DNA of 64,000 bases, from positions 1,240,001-1,304,000 of the forward strand of contig NZ_JAMZMJ010000001.1 of the NCBI RefSeq assembly GCF_024714495.1, written 5' to 3'. Below are positions 25,058 to 35,601 of this stretch, in pieces. The DNA comes from Marinoscillum pacificum (GTDB lineage: Bacteria > Bacteroidota > Bacteroidia > Cytophagales > Cyclobacteriaceae). How positions within the stretch are numbered: the stretch's first letter is position 1; each line of letters begins with the position of its first letter. A model generated the notes under the pieces. The model saw only the letters and a program-made list of their open reading frames with translations. It was not told the DNA's origin and did not search any database. Both the position numbers and the translations under genes were made by a program.

Positions 25058-27067
25058 ATGAAGATAGGTTCTAATTTTCCTGCTCAGATTCCTGATGGTC
25101 CAATAGCTGACAAGTGGACCAATCATAAGAATAAAATCAACCTGGTAAACCCTGCCAATAAACGACTTATAGATGTAATTGTGGTTGGTACTGGTCTTGC
25201 CGGTGGTTCAGCTGCAGCTACACTTGCAGAACTAGGTTATAACGTAAAAGCATTTTGTTTCCAGGATTCACCAAGAAGAGCTCACTCTATTGCCGCTCAA
25301 GGTGGTATCAACGCCGCTAAAAACTATCAAGGTGATGGTGACTCTACATACCGATTGTTTTATGACACGGTAAAAGGTGGTGACTATAGATCCAGAGAAT
25401 CAAACGTATACAGACTTGCTGAAGTATCAGCAAATATCATTGACCAGTGTGTGGCTCAAGGTGTTCCTTTTGCACGTGATTACGGTGGGTTGCTAGACAA
25501 CAGATCATTTGGTGGTGTGTTGGTATCTAGAACATTCTACGCTAAAGGTCAAACAGGTCAGCAGTTACTTCTAGGTGCATACTCTGCAATGAACAGACAG
25601 ATAGCACGTGGTAAAATCAAGATGTACAATCGTCACGAAATGCTCGATGTAGTATTGGTGGATGGCAAAGCACGAGGTATTATCGCTAGAAACCTGGTGA
25701 CAGGTGAAATCCAAAGACATTCTGCTCACGCTGTGGTAATCGCTTCTGGTGGTTACGGTAACGTATTCTTCCTTTCTACAAACGCGATGGGTAGTAACGT
25801 AACTGCTTCCTGGAAGATCCACAAAAAAGGAGCTTACTTCGCTAATCCTTGTTACACACAGATTCACCCTACTTGTATTCCAGTATCAGGCGATCATCAG
25901 TCAAAACTGACTTTGATGTCTGAATCATTGAGAAATGACGGTAGAATCTGGGTTCCAAAGAAAATGGAAGATGTAGAGGCAATCAGAGCTGGTAAGAAAA
26001 AACCAACTGATCTTGCTGAAGAAGATAGAGATTACTATTTGGAAAGAAGATATCCAGCGTTTGGTAACCTGGTACCTCGTGACGTGGCGTCAAGAGCTGC
26101 TAAAGAAAGATGTGATGCTGGTTATGGCGTAAACGCAACAGGTGAAGCGGTTTACCTTGACTTTGCTTCTGCAATCCAGCGATACGGAAAAGAGCAAGCA
26201 CACATCAAAGGTCTTGATGAAAATGACGCTGCACTTGTGAAGCAACTTGGTCAAGAGGTTGTGAAAAACAAGTATGGTAACCTTTTTCAAATGTATGAGA
26301 AGATCGTAGATCAAAACCCATACGAGACACCAATGATGATCTATCCAGCAGTGCACTATACTATGGGAGGTGTTTGGGTTGATTACGATTTGATGTCCAC
26401 TATCCCTGGGTGTTTCGTAACAGGAGAAGCTAACTTCTCTGATCACGGAGCAAACAGACTTGGAGCATCTGCCTTAATGCAAGGACTTGCTGATGGATAC
26501 TTTGTATTGCCATACACTATTGGTAATTACCTATCTAACGATATCAGAACTGGTAAGATTTCTACAGATTCTCCGGAGTTCGATGAAGCTGAGAAGAAAG
26601 TAAAAGAGCAAATTGATCAGCTGATCAATAACAAAGGTTCTAAGTCAGTAGACCACTTCCACAAACGTCTGGGTAAGATCATGTGGGACAAAGTAGGAAT
26701 GGCTAGAAATGCTGAAGGCTTGAAAGAGGCAGCAGCTGAGATTAAAGAATTGAGAGCTGAATTCTGGAAAGAAGTATCTGTACCAGGATCGGCAGAAGAA
26801 TTTAACGAAGAATTAGCAAAAGCTATTCGTGTAGCAGACTTCCTTGAGTTGGGAGAATTGTTTGCGAAGGATGCACTACACAGAGAAGAATCTTGTGGTG
26901 GTCACTTCCGTGAAGAATATCAAACAGAGGAAGGTGAAGCACTTAGAAGACCTGAGTTCCAGTACGTAGCTGCGTGGGAATACAAAGGTGAGCCAAGTGA
27001 TGCGATACTTCATAAAGAAGAATTGAAGTACGAAAACATTGAAGTTAAAGAAAGAAGTTACAAGTAA
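25058..27067 (+). CDS. sdhA: Succinate dehydrogenase/fumarate reductase flavoprotein subunit
   Basis: This 669-residue flavoprotein oxidises succinate to fumarate, or the reverse. The FAD loop [18 protein letters not shown] lies at about residues 42-59 and the covalent-FAD histidine region is [14 protein letters not shown] (about 75-88). Active-site elements include [11 protein letters not shown] and the [12 protein letters not shown] segment near 430. The long C-terminal helical part and [11 protein letters not shown] are typical. The length, greater than that of the E. coli enzyme, fits the Bacteroidota/epsilonproteobacterial group. Downstream sdhB follows after 33 nt. Confidence 0.96.
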   Translation: MKIGSNFPAQIPDGPIADKWTNHKNKINLVNPANKRLIDVIVVGTGLAGGSAAATLAELGYNVKAFCFQDSPRRAHSIAAQGGINAAKNYQGDGDSTYRLFYDTVKGGDYRSRESNVYRLAEVSANIIDQCVAQGVPFARDYGGLLDNRSFGGVLVSRTFYAKGQTGQQLLLGAYSAMNRQIARGKIKMYNRHEMLDVVLVDGKARGIIARNLVTGEIQRHSAHAVVIASGGYGNVFFLSTNAMGSNVTASWKIHKKGAYFANPCYTQIHPTCIPVSGDHQSKLTLMSESLRNDGRIWVPKKMEDVEAIRAGKKKPTDLAEEDRDYYLERRYPAFGNLVPRDVASRAAKERCDAGYGVNATGEAVYLDFASAIQRYGKEQAHIKGLDENDAALVKQLGQEVVKNKYGNLFQMYEKIVDQNPYETPMMIYPAVHYTMGGVWVDYDLMSTIPGCFVTGEANFSDHGANRLGASALMQGLADGYFVLPYTIGNYLSNDIRTGKISTDSPEFDEAEKKVKEQIDQLINNKGSKSVDHFHKRLGKIMWDKVGMARNAEGLKEAAAEIKELRAEFWKEVSVPGSAEEFNEELAKAIRVADFLELGELFAKDALHREESCGGHFREEYQTEEGEALRRPEFQYVAAWEYKGEPSDAILHKEELKYENIEVKERSYK

Positions 27068-27100
27068 AAACCAGTTGGTTTAACAATAAATTATAAGATT

Positions 27101-27844
27101 ATGGATCTTAAATTAAAAATATGGCGTCAACCAAATGCAGGTGCAGAAGGTAAAATCGTAGACTATGACATCAAGGAGGTTTCGCCGGATATGTCATTCC
27201 TTGAGATGCTGGATGTGTTAAACAATCAATTGGTAGAAAAAGGTGAGCAGCCAGTTGCTTTTGATCATGACTGCAGAGAAGGTATCTGCGGTATGTGTTC
27301 ATTGCAAATCAATGGTAAGCCTCATGGGCCAGACTCGGCTGTTACTACTTGTCAATTACACATGCGTAAGTTCAAGGATGGAGATACTATCTACATTGAA
27401 CCATTCAGATCAAAGGCTTTCCCTGTGATCAAAGACTTGGTTGTTGATAGAAGTTCATTTGACAGAATTCAGCATGCTGGTGGATATGTTTCTGTAAACA
27501 CTTCAGGTAACACTCAGGATGCCAATGCAATTCCAATTAATAAGGATGATGCAGACAAAGCATTTGATGCAGCAACATGTATCGGATGTGGAGCTTGTGT
27601 AGCAGCATGTAAGAATGCTTCAGCTATGCTATTCGTTTCAGCTAAGGTTTCGCAGTATGCTTTACTTCCACAAGGACAAGTAGAAGCTAAGCGAAGAGCA
27701 GAAAACATGGTAGCTCAAATGGATGCTGAAGGCTTCGGCGCTTGTACCAATACTGGTGCATGTGCAGCTGAATGTCCGAAGGAGATTAGCTTAACAAACA
27801 TTGCTCGACTCAACCGAGAATATCTCAAATCGAGCCTTTCATAA
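27101..27844 (+). CDS. sdhB: Succinate dehydrogenase/fumarate reductase iron-sulfur subunit
   Basis: This 247-residue subunit carries three iron-sulfur centres. The plant-type [2Fe-2S] ligands are in CREGICGMC and the later TTCQLH. The [4Fe-4S] motif is [13 protein letters not shown], and the remaining centre is bound by [14 protein letters not shown] near the C-terminus. It links SdhA to the SdhC heme/quinone site. A strong terminator follows 8 nt after the stop. Confidence 0.96.
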   Translation: MDLKLKIWRQPNAGAEGKIVDYDIKEVSPDMSFLEMLDVLNNQLVEKGEQPVAFDHDCREGICGMCSLQINGKPHGPDSAVTTCQLHMRKFKDGDTIYIEPFRSKAFPVIKDLVVDRSSFDRIQHAGGYVSVNTSGNTQDANAIPINKDDADKAFDAATCIGCGACVAACKNASAMLFVSAKVSQYALLPQGQVEAKRRAENMVAQMDAEGFGACTNTGACAAECPKEISLTNIARLNREYLKSSLS

Positions 27845-27852
27845 AATTCTTA

Positions 27853-27878
27853 CCCCGACGATTCTGTCGGGGTTTTTT
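27853..27878 (+). terminator. Rho-independent terminator after sdhB
   Basis: A perfect GC-rich stem, CCCCGAC/GTCGGGG, with a 6-nt loop is followed by six T residues. It closes the sdhCAB transcript. Confidence 0.93.
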
Positions 27879-27935
27879 ATTTCATTTCAAAAAAGCTGAT
27901 CTTATTGTTATCTTGCACATAAAATCAGCAGCCTG

Positions 27936-30650
27936 TTGAAAAAATTCTTAATTTTTCTTTCAATCGTTTTATTAATTGGAACAGGTTACTTCACTTATGA
28001 CAAATGGGTGAAGGACGCTAATGTTACCTTGTGGTCATTCGTGCCAAATAACGCCGTTTTGGTTTACGAATCCTCTACCCCACTCAGAACCCTCAAAGAA
28101 ATAGCTACTACAGATGTCTGGAAGAATCTAAATTACATTCAACCTGTAGCTAACATCCAAAACGATCTCGACATTCTGGATACACTTGCTGGAAAAGGAA
28201 ATTTCTCAGCATTTTTTGAAGATACTCCTACTTTGATTTCGGTTGATATCACCTCAAGCACCAGTATCGACTTTTTATTTATCGTTGAAATTCAAAATCT
28301 ATCTCAGCAAAGCTTTATCAGTAAGGCTCAGGCGTATTTTGAAAAACAAGGTTTCAGCAAACGTACAAGAGAGTACGATGGGTTTACCATCACCGAGTTA
28401 GTAGGAAAAACACCGAACGAATCCTTCACCTATATTTTCTACAAAAATTATTTCATAGGCAGTTTTTCAGCCTTCCTGGTTGAAGATGCAATTCGTACAA
28501 TGAGTGATTCTGAGAATCTTGATTTCGAAGCACGGAACCCAGAGCTAAAGCAACTTACCAAACTAGCCAAAGATCAAGGCAACGTTTACGTCAATGCTCA
28601 AAGAATTGGAGACCTGGTCAATGTAACTGCTGCTAACAACACACAAATCGATCTAAGCAAATCAGGGTTCCTTGATCTAAAGATCAGTGAGGATTTAATC
28701 AACCTCACAGGGTTCCTATTTTTAGAAGATGAGACCGAATACCTTCATAATTTTTCCGGGTTGGACGGTGCTTCATTTGACATGTCAGAAATAGTGCCCA
28801 ACAACACAGCCTGGATCTACCATTTTGGCACTAACGACCCAATTAAGCTTGGAGAAAACCTTGCGAAACATTTCCAGAAAAATCAGCCGAAAGTCCTTGC
28901 TGAACGTCAACGTATTCAAAAAGAATATGACCTGGATGTGAATCATACCTTCACGCTAATCGATGAAGAAATTGGTCTGTTATCTTTAGAATCAACTGTC
29001 ACCGGCAACAGAAATCAATTAATGATTTTGGAGACCAACGACATGGGAGAAGCGCTGAGATTCTTCAATTCAGTTGGAGAACGTGAAATGCAAGCAACAG
29101 GAGACTCTTTGTATTTAGAACAATATGGTGACTATGAAATAAGGAAACTCCCTGCTGCAAACTTCCCTTATGCCCTGATCGGTTCCTTAGCGGGTGATTA
29201 TAAAGACTGCTATTACTTACAGTATCGAAACTATTTGATCTTTAGCAATCACCTTCAGCAACTAAAAAACCTGACATTGTCTATAGAGGACGAAGCTACC
29301 TGGACCAAATCTATTCGTATCAATCGATTCCTTGAAAAAGGCAATCAGGAGTCTAATTTCAGCTTGTATATCAACACGCCAAGAGCATGGAATCAAGTGC
29401 TTAAAGAACTGAAACCTGAATGGAAAAGTATCTTTGAAGAGTATCAGTTTTCCCTAAAGAACCTGGAGTTCATTACAACACAATTCAGTGCAGTGGACGA
29501 CAAGTTTTATACCAACGTCAACATCTATCAACCGAATCTTCCAAAGAGAAATATTCCTGATCGTATTGCCGCACTAAAGACCTTAACTGTTGCTGATTAT
29601 ATAACCACCAAGCCCTACCTGTTACTTAATCACAATGACAGAAGTTATGAAACATTTATCCAGGATACTACCAACACAATCTACCTTATTGATAAAAACT
29701 TTAATGTGCTTTGGGACAAGCAATTAGATGAGCAAATCATTAGTGATGTTAGTCAGATTGATTATTATAACAATGGCAAATTGCAAATGATCTTTACTAC
29801 TGCTCATCAGGTTCACATAATCGATCGTACTGGTGCTTATATTCCAGAATTTCCCAAGAGCCTCCCGGAAAATCGTGAAATTGAATACTTTAACATCATT
29901 GACTATGATAATAGTAAAAAGTATCGCTTTGCAATAGCTGGTAAAAATGGCAATGTATATCTAACAGACAAAAACCTTAAGGTACTGGAGGGTTGGGATC
30001 CAAAGGCTTTCCAGGATCCTCTGGTAATGGCACCTCAACACCTTAGAGTGAATGGAAAAGATGTGATTGTCATACAAGAAACCAGTGGCAAACTTTGGGT
30101 ATTAACAAGAAGAGGAACCAATTACCCTGGATTCCCTAAAAACCTGGAAGCAGAAGTTACCAGTCCTGTATTTATTAAAAATGCGAATAGCTTTGATGAA
30201 GCTACTGTAACCGTGCTTACCAAAACAGGCGAACTGATAGAGTTCAACTTAAATGCCCAGATGACAAATCGTGATCAGATTTATAAACCTGGTCTTGAGA
30301 CACAATTCGAACTTCTTGAAGATGTGACTGGAGACAGCTATGTCATCGTTCGAAAAACTGACAACAAGTACGAGATTCTCAATGAACAAGGGGAACCATT
30401 ATTCCAGAAAGACTATTTCTCAAAAACTCCTCTCATCACACAATACTATCAATTAGGTAGTGGAGTAGAGTTTATCGTCATGGTGGACACTGGAGGCACT
30501 TTCCTATATGTCTATGACCAAAGTGGCAATTTGATTAGTGGCAGACCTCTTACCGCATCTTGCCCAGTGTCAATCATGCAATATGAAAATGAGTACCAGA
30601 TTTACAAAGCTGTAGATCGTAATCTGGAACTCATTTCAATTAGTTATTAA
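27936..30650 (+). CDS. Large membrane-anchored protein, DUF3352-like N-terminus and propeller-like C-terminus
   Basis: This 904-residue protein starts at TTG with an uncleaved-looking N-terminal anchor (about residues 4-22), so it is probably tethered in the inner membrane and faces the periplasm. Residues 30-540 resemble DUF3352-type proteins (the WSFVPNNAVLVYES opening and repeated SLYINTP-like segments), a loose resemblance. Residues 560-900 contain repeated short blocks of the kind YLIDKNFNVLWDKQL, VHIIDRTGAYIPEFP and VYLTDKNLKVLEGW, spaced like the blades of a beta-propeller. No catalytic motif is visible. It lies alone between the sdh terminator and a convergent MATE gene, with 4 nt of stop overlap. 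Function unknown. Confidence 0.85.
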   Translation: MKKFLIFLSIVLLIGTGYFTYDKWVKDANVTLWSFVPNNAVLVYESSTPLRTLKEIATTDVWKNLNYIQPVANIQNDLDILDTLAGKGNFSAFFEDTPTLISVDITSSTSIDFLFIVEIQNLSQQSFISKAQAYFEKQGFSKRTREYDGFTITELVGKTPNESFTYIFYKNYFIGSFSAFLVEDAIRTMSDSENLDFEARNPELKQLTKLAKDQGNVYVNAQRIGDLVNVTAANNTQIDLSKSGFLDLKISEDLINLTGFLFLEDETEYLHNFSGLDGASFDMSEIVPNNTAWIYHFGTNDPIKLGENLAKHFQKNQPKVLAERQRIQKEYDLDVNHTFTLIDEEIGLLSLESTVTGNRNQLMILETNDMGEALRFFNSVGEREMQATGDSLYLEQYGDYEIRKLPAANFPYALIGSLAGDYKDCYYLQYRNYLIFSNHLQQLKNLTLSIEDEATWTKSIRINRFLEKGNQESNFSLYINTPRAWNQVLKELKPEWKSIFEEYQFSLKNLEFITTQFSAVDDKFYTNVNIYQPNLPKRNIPDRIAALKTLTVADYITTKPYLLLNHNDRSYETFIQDTTNTIYLIDKNFNVLWDKQLDEQIISDVSQIDYYNNGKLQMIFTTAHQVHIIDRTGAYIPEFPKSLPENREIEYFNIIDYDNSKKYRFAIAGKNGNVYLTDKNLKVLEGWDPKAFQDPLVMAPQHLRVNGKDVIVIQETSGKLWVLTRRGTNYPGFPKNLEAEVTSPVFIKNANSFDEATVTVLTKTGELIEFNLNAQMTNRDQIYKPGLETQFELLEDVTGDSYVIVRKTDNKYEILNEQGEPLFQKDYFSKTPLITQYYQLGSGVEFIVMVDTGGTFLYVYDQSGNLISGRPLTASCPVSIMQYENEYQIYKAVDRNLELISISY

Positions 30651-32083
30651 ACAGTCATTGTTTTCCACTTTCCTCTTCGGAAGAGTATTACACTTATAAT
30701 TGCTTGCAAAGAATGGGCAAAAGCTATGGTGAAAAACACTCCAGTAGCTTGCCAGTCCAAACTTACTGCTAACCAGTAAGCCATAGGAATTTGGATTATC
30801 CAGAACACAAAGAAATTAACGATCAGTGGCGTTTTGGTATCTCCAGCTCCGTTAAAAGCTTGACTAATCACCATGCCATAAGCAAAGAAGATATAGCCAC
30901 AGCAAATGATTTTCAATGCACTCACTCCTATTTCCCGGACTGTGTCACTACTTGCATCCACTTCGTGTGCCGATGGACTTTGATTAAATATCCAAATGAT
31001 CGGCTCCGCGGCAACGAAGAAGATAACGGCGACTATTCCAAGGAAAATCATATTGTAGAAAGCGGCCTTCCATACAGACTTCTCTGCTCTCTCTGGAGAT
31101 CCTGCACCCAGGTTCTGCCCTACCAAAGTAGCTGCTGCATTGGACAATCCCCATGAAGGAAGAATGGTGAATACAATCACTCTAAACGCAATGGTATAAC
31201 CGGCTAACGCCTCACTACCAAACAATGCCATCACACGCACCAGGAAGATCCAGGCGGCCGTTTCGATAAGAAACTGCCCCATTCCACCAATGGATACTTT
31301 GACCAGTTCCAGCACAGTCTTCACTCGAACAACAACATTGCTCCAACCAATCTTGATCACTCCTTTTCTATTGAGTAAATGATACGTTTGATAAAGCACT
31401 CCAATGGATCTTCCTATAGTGGTGGCTATAGCAGCACCTTCTATCCCAAAAGCAGGAATTGGTCCGAAACCAAAAATCAACAATGGATCTAGGATGATGT
31501 TCAATGAATTCGCAATGATCAATGATCTCATCGCAATGGAAGCATCTCCTGCACCTCGGAATATGGCATTATTCAAAAACAATAAGAATATTACCAAATT
31601 TCCCCCGAACATGATACGCGTGAATCCAGAACCTTCCGCTATCAACTCAGGCTCCCCACCCATCAAAAGCAGAACATCTTCAGCATAGATAAGGCCGAGA
31701 ACGCCTAATACTGCTCCTACAATTAGGGCTAGAAAAATGGATTGAAAAGCTGCATCTCCTGCTCGCTTGTAATTCTTTTCTCCAACTCTACGCGCTACAA
31801 TAGCCGTAGTAGCCATACTAAGACCTACAGCAACAGAATAGATAATCATTAAGACAGACTCTGTAAGTCCTACTGTTGCTACTGCATTGATACTAATTCG
31901 TGAAACGAATAGCACATCAAAAACAGCAAATAATGATTCCATGATCATCTCTCCGATCATGGGTATGGAAAGTAAAAAGATAGCTTTGTTAATACTTCCA
32001 GAAGTAAATTCCTTTTCCGATCCTTTGATGGCGATGATAAACAAATGCCAGAATCGCTTAAGGAAGCTGATAAAATTCGTCAT
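30647..32083 (-). CDS. MATE family multidrug/solute antiporter
   Basis: This 478-residue membrane protein has about twelve hydrophobic segments arranged as two MatE halves. The first half opens with LSIPMIGEMIMESLF, and a GAGDASIAMRSLI segment (about 183) is echoed by GAGDTKTPLIVNF in the second half (about 420), the usual internal repeat. Such proteins export cationic compounds using Na+ or H+ gradients. The window also encodes a Na+-NQR, which could supply a sodium gradient (inference). The N-terminus has an extra 30 or so residues before the first helix. Substrate unknown. Confidence 0.92.
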   Translation of the reverse strand: MTNFISFLKRFWHLFIIAIKGSEKEFTSGSINKAIFLLSIPMIGEMIMESLFAVFDVLFVSRISINAVATVGLTESVLMIIYSVAVGLSMATTAIVARRVGEKNYKRAGDAAFQSIFLALIVGAVLGVLGLIYAEDVLLLMGGEPELIAEGSGFTRIMFGGNLVIFLLFLNNAIFRGAGDASIAMRSLIIANSLNIILDPLLIFGFGPIPAFGIEGAAIATTIGRSIGVLYQTYHLLNRKGVIKIGWSNVVVRVKTVLELVKVSIGGMGQFLIETAAWIFLVRVMALFGSEALAGYTIAFRVIVFTILPSWGLSNAAATLVGQNLGAGSPERAEKSVWKAAFYNMIFLGIVAVIFFVAAEPIIWIFNQSPSAHEVDASSDTVREIGVSALKIICCGYIFFAYGMVISQAFNGAGDTKTPLIVNFFVFWIIQIPMAYWLAVSLDWQATGVFFTIAFAHSLQAIISVILFRRGKWKTMTV

Positions 32084-32096
32084 GATAATTAAATAG

Positions 32097-32477
32097 TAAA
32101 TTGGTAATTAACCGAAATGGAGAATCTAGATATGCAAAGTTTCCGCTAAAGGATTAGCGGGTTCTCACAATTGTTATGTCGGCAATCAGCTTCATAGTGA
32201 TACGAAAGTACGCACAAATTTTGAATTGCTCATGGTGACAAATCAATAAATCTTTAAAAAGTGAAAAATTGACACCTACAACATTTTATAAAATCATTAC
32301 CTCAATCATTCATAAAAATTGCATTTATATAATATTAAATAGGGATATATAAGGATTAATCCATTTTTATTTGCACTTGATTCCTCATCTAAGTCTTTTA
32401 GATGCAGCAGATTATTAACTTTAAATTCATATTTTCATCCTTAATACTTAATTTGCTAAGAATCACAGCCTTATCAT
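32097..32477. other. Intergenic region between MATE and nucleotidyltransferase-like genes
   Basis: This 381-nt AT-rich divergent gap holds two perfect 7-bp hairpins: CCGCTAA/TTAGCGG (32143-32160) and CATCTAA/TTAGATG (32386-32404). Neither is followed by a U tract. TAACTTTA about 60 nt before the downstream gene is a one-mismatch -7 box. I see no gene here. Confidence 0.4.
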
Positions 32478-33479
32478 ATGAATAAAGACTATAGTGTTTT
32501 GTTGGAAAACCTAATGGGCAGAAGGTACGATGAAGCACTTCGTGAATCTATTTTATCCGACGCATTTGAGGAATGTGAATATCCCGATGCACTAAAATAC
32601 GCCTTGGAAGCAATGGAAGAAATAGATCCTTCTTATGCTTACAAGACTTTTCATATCACTAAGCGAATTCAAGACAAATTAGATAAGGTATTCAACGAAA
32701 TTAATCTGAAGGTTGACTTTAGATATCAAGGTCCGATTCAGACGGAAACCCATATTGTCCTCTATGGAGGAGTAGAACTGATGGTTCTTAACAAACCCTA
32801 CGACAAAAAACCATGGGTTACTATCAATCAGATTGCTGGTGAAGTAATGGGCGTATTGACGGGTGATCAGTCATTTAGAGAAATTGATTATAGTAGCAAA
32901 CTTCGAATAAAGCTTTCTACCACCAAGCCTAAGTGTGAATTAAAAATATTGCCTGCTGTTTGGCTAGACAATAATGACTATCTGGAAACCAAACGGGAGA
33001 TCGATCGGGGAATCTGTGAGTACAACATGCTCAAGAAAACCAGAAGAAGGTATTTACCATTTTTGAACATTGCTCGAATCAATGCTAAAGACAATCGATG
33101 CAATGGAGGCTTGAAGCGATTAATTAGGTTACTTCTATCACTACAGAGAGATGCAAGTGAGGATATTGACTTGAATTGGTATGAAATCAGTTCAATGCTT
33201 TATGCGATTCCAGATAAACAACTCAAATACAACAAAGAATTTGCTTTGAGCTTGTTGGGTGTGGTTTCGGCCCAGTTAAACAGAGTAGTCACTGATAAAT
33301 CATATAGAGAACGGCTCCTTTCACCTTCTGAAAAGGAATTGGTCTTCGGGTCTCGTCATTATTTAACTGATGAGGTAGCCAAGCTCAAAACCGAACTTGA
33401 TCTGTTGATCCAGGATTTAAATGAAGAACTTCGCCAAGATGGAGATAAAAGCATCTATAGCGAAGTTCGATATGAATAA
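32478..33479 (+). CDS. Orphan nucleotidyltransferase-fold protein with degenerate active site
   Basis: This 333-residue protein has the layout of a Pol-beta-type (CD-NTase-like) nucleotidyltransferase: a helical start, a palm-like core near 75-165 and a helical C-terminal half. The C-terminal half has PFLNIARINAKDN (194-206), GGLKRLIRLLLSL (210-222) and LNWYEISSMLYAIP. In active relatives the core reads GS followed by DxD, then a third Asp in an IDVVP strand. Here the equivalent places are QGP (84-86), GVE (98-100) and ELKILP (154-159, Lys156 where Asp is expected). Two of three acids and the Ser are replaced. No effector or CBASS-type partner is adjacent. It ends exactly against the convergent peptidase gene. 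Fold assignment is by pattern only. Confidence 0.65.
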   Translation: MNKDYSVLLENLMGRRYDEALRESILSDAFEECEYPDALKYALEAMEEIDPSYAYKTFHITKRIQDKLDKVFNEINLKVDFRYQGPIQTETHIVLYGGVELMVLNKPYDKKPWVTINQIAGEVMGVLTGDQSFREIDYSSKLRIKLSTTKPKCELKILPAVWLDNNDYLETKREIDRGICEYNMLKKTRRRYLPFLNIARINAKDNRCNGGLKRLIRLLLSLQRDASEDIDLNWYEISSMLYAIPDKQLKYNKEFALSLLGVVSAQLNRVVTDKSYRERLLSPSEKELVFGSRHYLTDEVAKLKTELDLLIQDLNEELRQDGDKSIYSEVRYE

Positions 33480-35528
33480 TTAATCTTTCAGACCTGCTCT
33501 TTTTAACAATGCATCTGGAGTAGGCTCCTGACCTCTGAATTGTTTATATAATTCCATAGGGTGCTTTGTTCCACCTTTACTCAAGACATTATTTTTGAAG
33601 GAAGTTGCCGTTGCTTTGTCAAAAACACCGTTCTTTTGAAATACTGAAAACGCATCTGCATCCAAAACCTCTGCCCACTTGTATGAGTAATATCCAGCGG
33701 CATATCCACCACCAAAGATGTGACCAAACTGCACACTCATGTTGGTATTCGGTACTTCTGGGAACAAATCTGTTGGGCCAAATGCAGCCTTTTCCACAGC
33801 CTTCACATCTTCTATAGTACCGGCCTGATCCATTGTGATGTTGTGCCAGTTCATATCCAACAAGCCAAAGCTGATTTGACGCACAGTAGCATAAGCCTCG
33901 TGATAGATCGAAGAATTCTTCAACCGCTCTACATACTCGGCAGGAATTGGCTCTGCTGTCTCATAATGTTTGGCAAATAGATCCAGACACTCCTTCTCAT
34001 AGCACCAATTTTCCATAATCTGTGAAGGCAACTCTACAAAGTCCCAGTAAACATGCGTACCTGAAAGACTAGCATATTTTGTATCTGCTAACATTCCGTG
34101 AAGTGCATGTCCGAATTCATGGAATAAAGTACTTACTTCATCAAATTTCAGCAAAGACGGAGCGTCTTCACTACTCGGAGTGAAGTTGCAAACAATACTT
34201 ACGAGTGGGATGACCTTTTCGCCATCTTTCGTAACGCGTTGATCCCTGTAGGAAGTCATCCATGCACCACCACGTTTACCTTCTCTTGGGAAGAAATCCG
34301 CAAAGAATAATGCTGTAACATTCCCTGCTGCATCCAGTACTTCGTAAGCTTCTACTTCCTCGTGATATACCGGAATCTCTTCATTTCTTCTGAAGGAAAT
34401 ATCAAACAGCTTTTCTGCTGTTTGGAATACTCCAGAGATAACATTTTCCAACTTGAAATAAGGTTTTGTCAACTCATCGTCCACATCATATTTCTTTTTT
34501 CTAAGTTTTTCAGAATAGTAAGCCCAGTCCCAACGCTGCAATTCATGATCCACTCCTAATTCCTTCATGAACGCTTTCAATTCTTCTACTTCCTCTTTTG
34601 CTTTCGGAAGTGCACGTTCCAAAAGGTCATTTAAGAATTCTTCAACCTTTGAAGGCTTCTCAGCCATTCGCTCTTCCAACACATATTCCGCATAGGTATT
34701 GAACCCCAGCAGATTCGCCTTTTCAGCTCTTAATTGAGCCAACTTCTTGATAATAGCTTGATTGTCTCGCTCATCACCTTTCAAGGCCTTACTCATGTAA
34801 GCTTTATAAAGCTTTTCTCTCAATTCACGTTTATCAGCATATTCCAATACTGGCATATAAGAAGGAGCATGAAGTGTAAATGCCCACTTCCCTTTTTCAC
34901 CTTTTTCCTTTGCCGTTTTAGCAGCTCTGCTGATGACATCTTTTGGAAGTCCTTTAAGATCTTCTTCCTTATCTACGTACATCACAAAACCATTGGTCTC
35001 AGCCAACAGGTTCTCACCGAATTCTAGCGACAGCTTCGAAAGTTCTATGGAAACTTCTTTGTAGCGTTCTTTTTTATCTCCTTTTAGATCAGCCCCACTT
35101 CTTACAAAGCCCTTATAGGTTTTATCAAGCAACATTTCTTGCTCTCCTGTTAGACCAAAGCTATCTTTATTTTCATATACCGATTTAATACGAGACCAAA
35201 GCTTTTCGTTGGTCTTGATTTCATTATCAAATTCTGATAGCATTGGAGAAGCATCTCTCGCTACAGCCTGAAGTTCATCACTTGTCTCAGCACTATTCAG
35301 GTTGAATAAAACAGAAGTAACTTTTTCCATTAACTCACCTGATTCTTCCATTGCTTCAATGGTATTGGCAAAAGTTGGGGCCTCAGTTTGCGAGACAATT
35401 GCCTCAATATCTGCTCTTGCTTCTTCTATAGCTTTTTTCAGAGCAGGCATGTAATGTTCTATTTTGATTTGTGCAAAAGGAGGTACACCAAACGGAGTAT
35501 TATATGCTTCTAAAAATGGATTATTCAT
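33480..35528 (-). CDS. M3 family metallopeptidase (oligopeptidase A / dipeptidyl carboxypeptidase type)
   Basis: This 682-residue zinc peptidase contains the M3 signature FHEFGHALHGML near residue 457, with the third ligand in the ENWCYEKECL region about 30 residues on. The remainder is the long alpha-helical M3 fold (residues 1-440), with conserved FFPREGKRGGAWMTSY and YAAGYYSYKWAEVLDAD. No signal peptide is visible, so a cytoplasmic role in degrading short peptides is likely. I cannot separate OpdA from Dcp type by eye. A perfect -7 box lies just upstream. Confidence 0.94.
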   Translation of the reverse strand: MNNPFLEAYNTPFGVPPFAQIKIEHYMPALKKAIEEARADIEAIVSQTEAPTFANTIEAMEESGELMEKVTSVLFNLNSAETSDELQAVARDASPMLSEFDNEIKTNEKLWSRIKSVYENKDSFGLTGEQEMLLDKTYKGFVRSGADLKGDKKERYKEVSIELSKLSLEFGENLLAETNGFVMYVDKEEDLKGLPKDVISRAAKTAKEKGEKGKWAFTLHAPSYMPVLEYADKRELREKLYKAYMSKALKGDERDNQAIIKKLAQLRAEKANLLGFNTYAEYVLEERMAEKPSKVEEFLNDLLERALPKAKEEVEELKAFMKELGVDHELQRWDWAYYSEKLRKKKYDVDDELTKPYFKLENVISGVFQTAEKLFDISFRRNEEIPVYHEEVEAYEVLDAAGNVTALFFADFFPREGKRGGAWMTSYRDQRVTKDGEKVIPLVSIVCNFTPSSEDAPSLLKFDEVSTLFHEFGHALHGMLADTKYASLSGTHVYWDFVELPSQIMENWCYEKECLDLFAKHYETAEPIPAEYVERLKNSSIYHEAYATVRQISFGLLDMNWHNITMDQAGTIEDVKAVEKAAFGPTDLFPEVPNTNMSVQFGHIFGGGYAAGYYSYKWAEVLDADAFSVFQKNGVFDKATATSFKNNVLSKGGTKHPMELYKQFRGQEPTPDALLKRAGLKD

Positions 35529-35553
35529 AAATAATGTGTCAATTTTGAGTTCT

Positions 35554-35561
35554 CAAAGTTA
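35554..35561 (-). promoter_or_regulatory. -7 element upstream of the M3 peptidase gene
   Basis: TAACTTTG on the minus strand matches the Bacteroidota -7 consensus and lies 25 nt before the ATG. The -33 position has no clear TTTG. The divergent mscS-like gene shares this 73-nt spacer, where TACCTTTA (35576-35583) is a near match. Confidence 0.4.
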
Positions 35562-35601
35562 AACGTAATAACACTTACCTTTACGCGAAATCAAGATAAG
35601 T

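Noticed and set aside
32478-33479. Complete CBASS defence operon
   Set aside because: No effector, E1/E2, JAB or HORMA-type gene is adjacent, and the nucleotidyltransferase site looks inactive.
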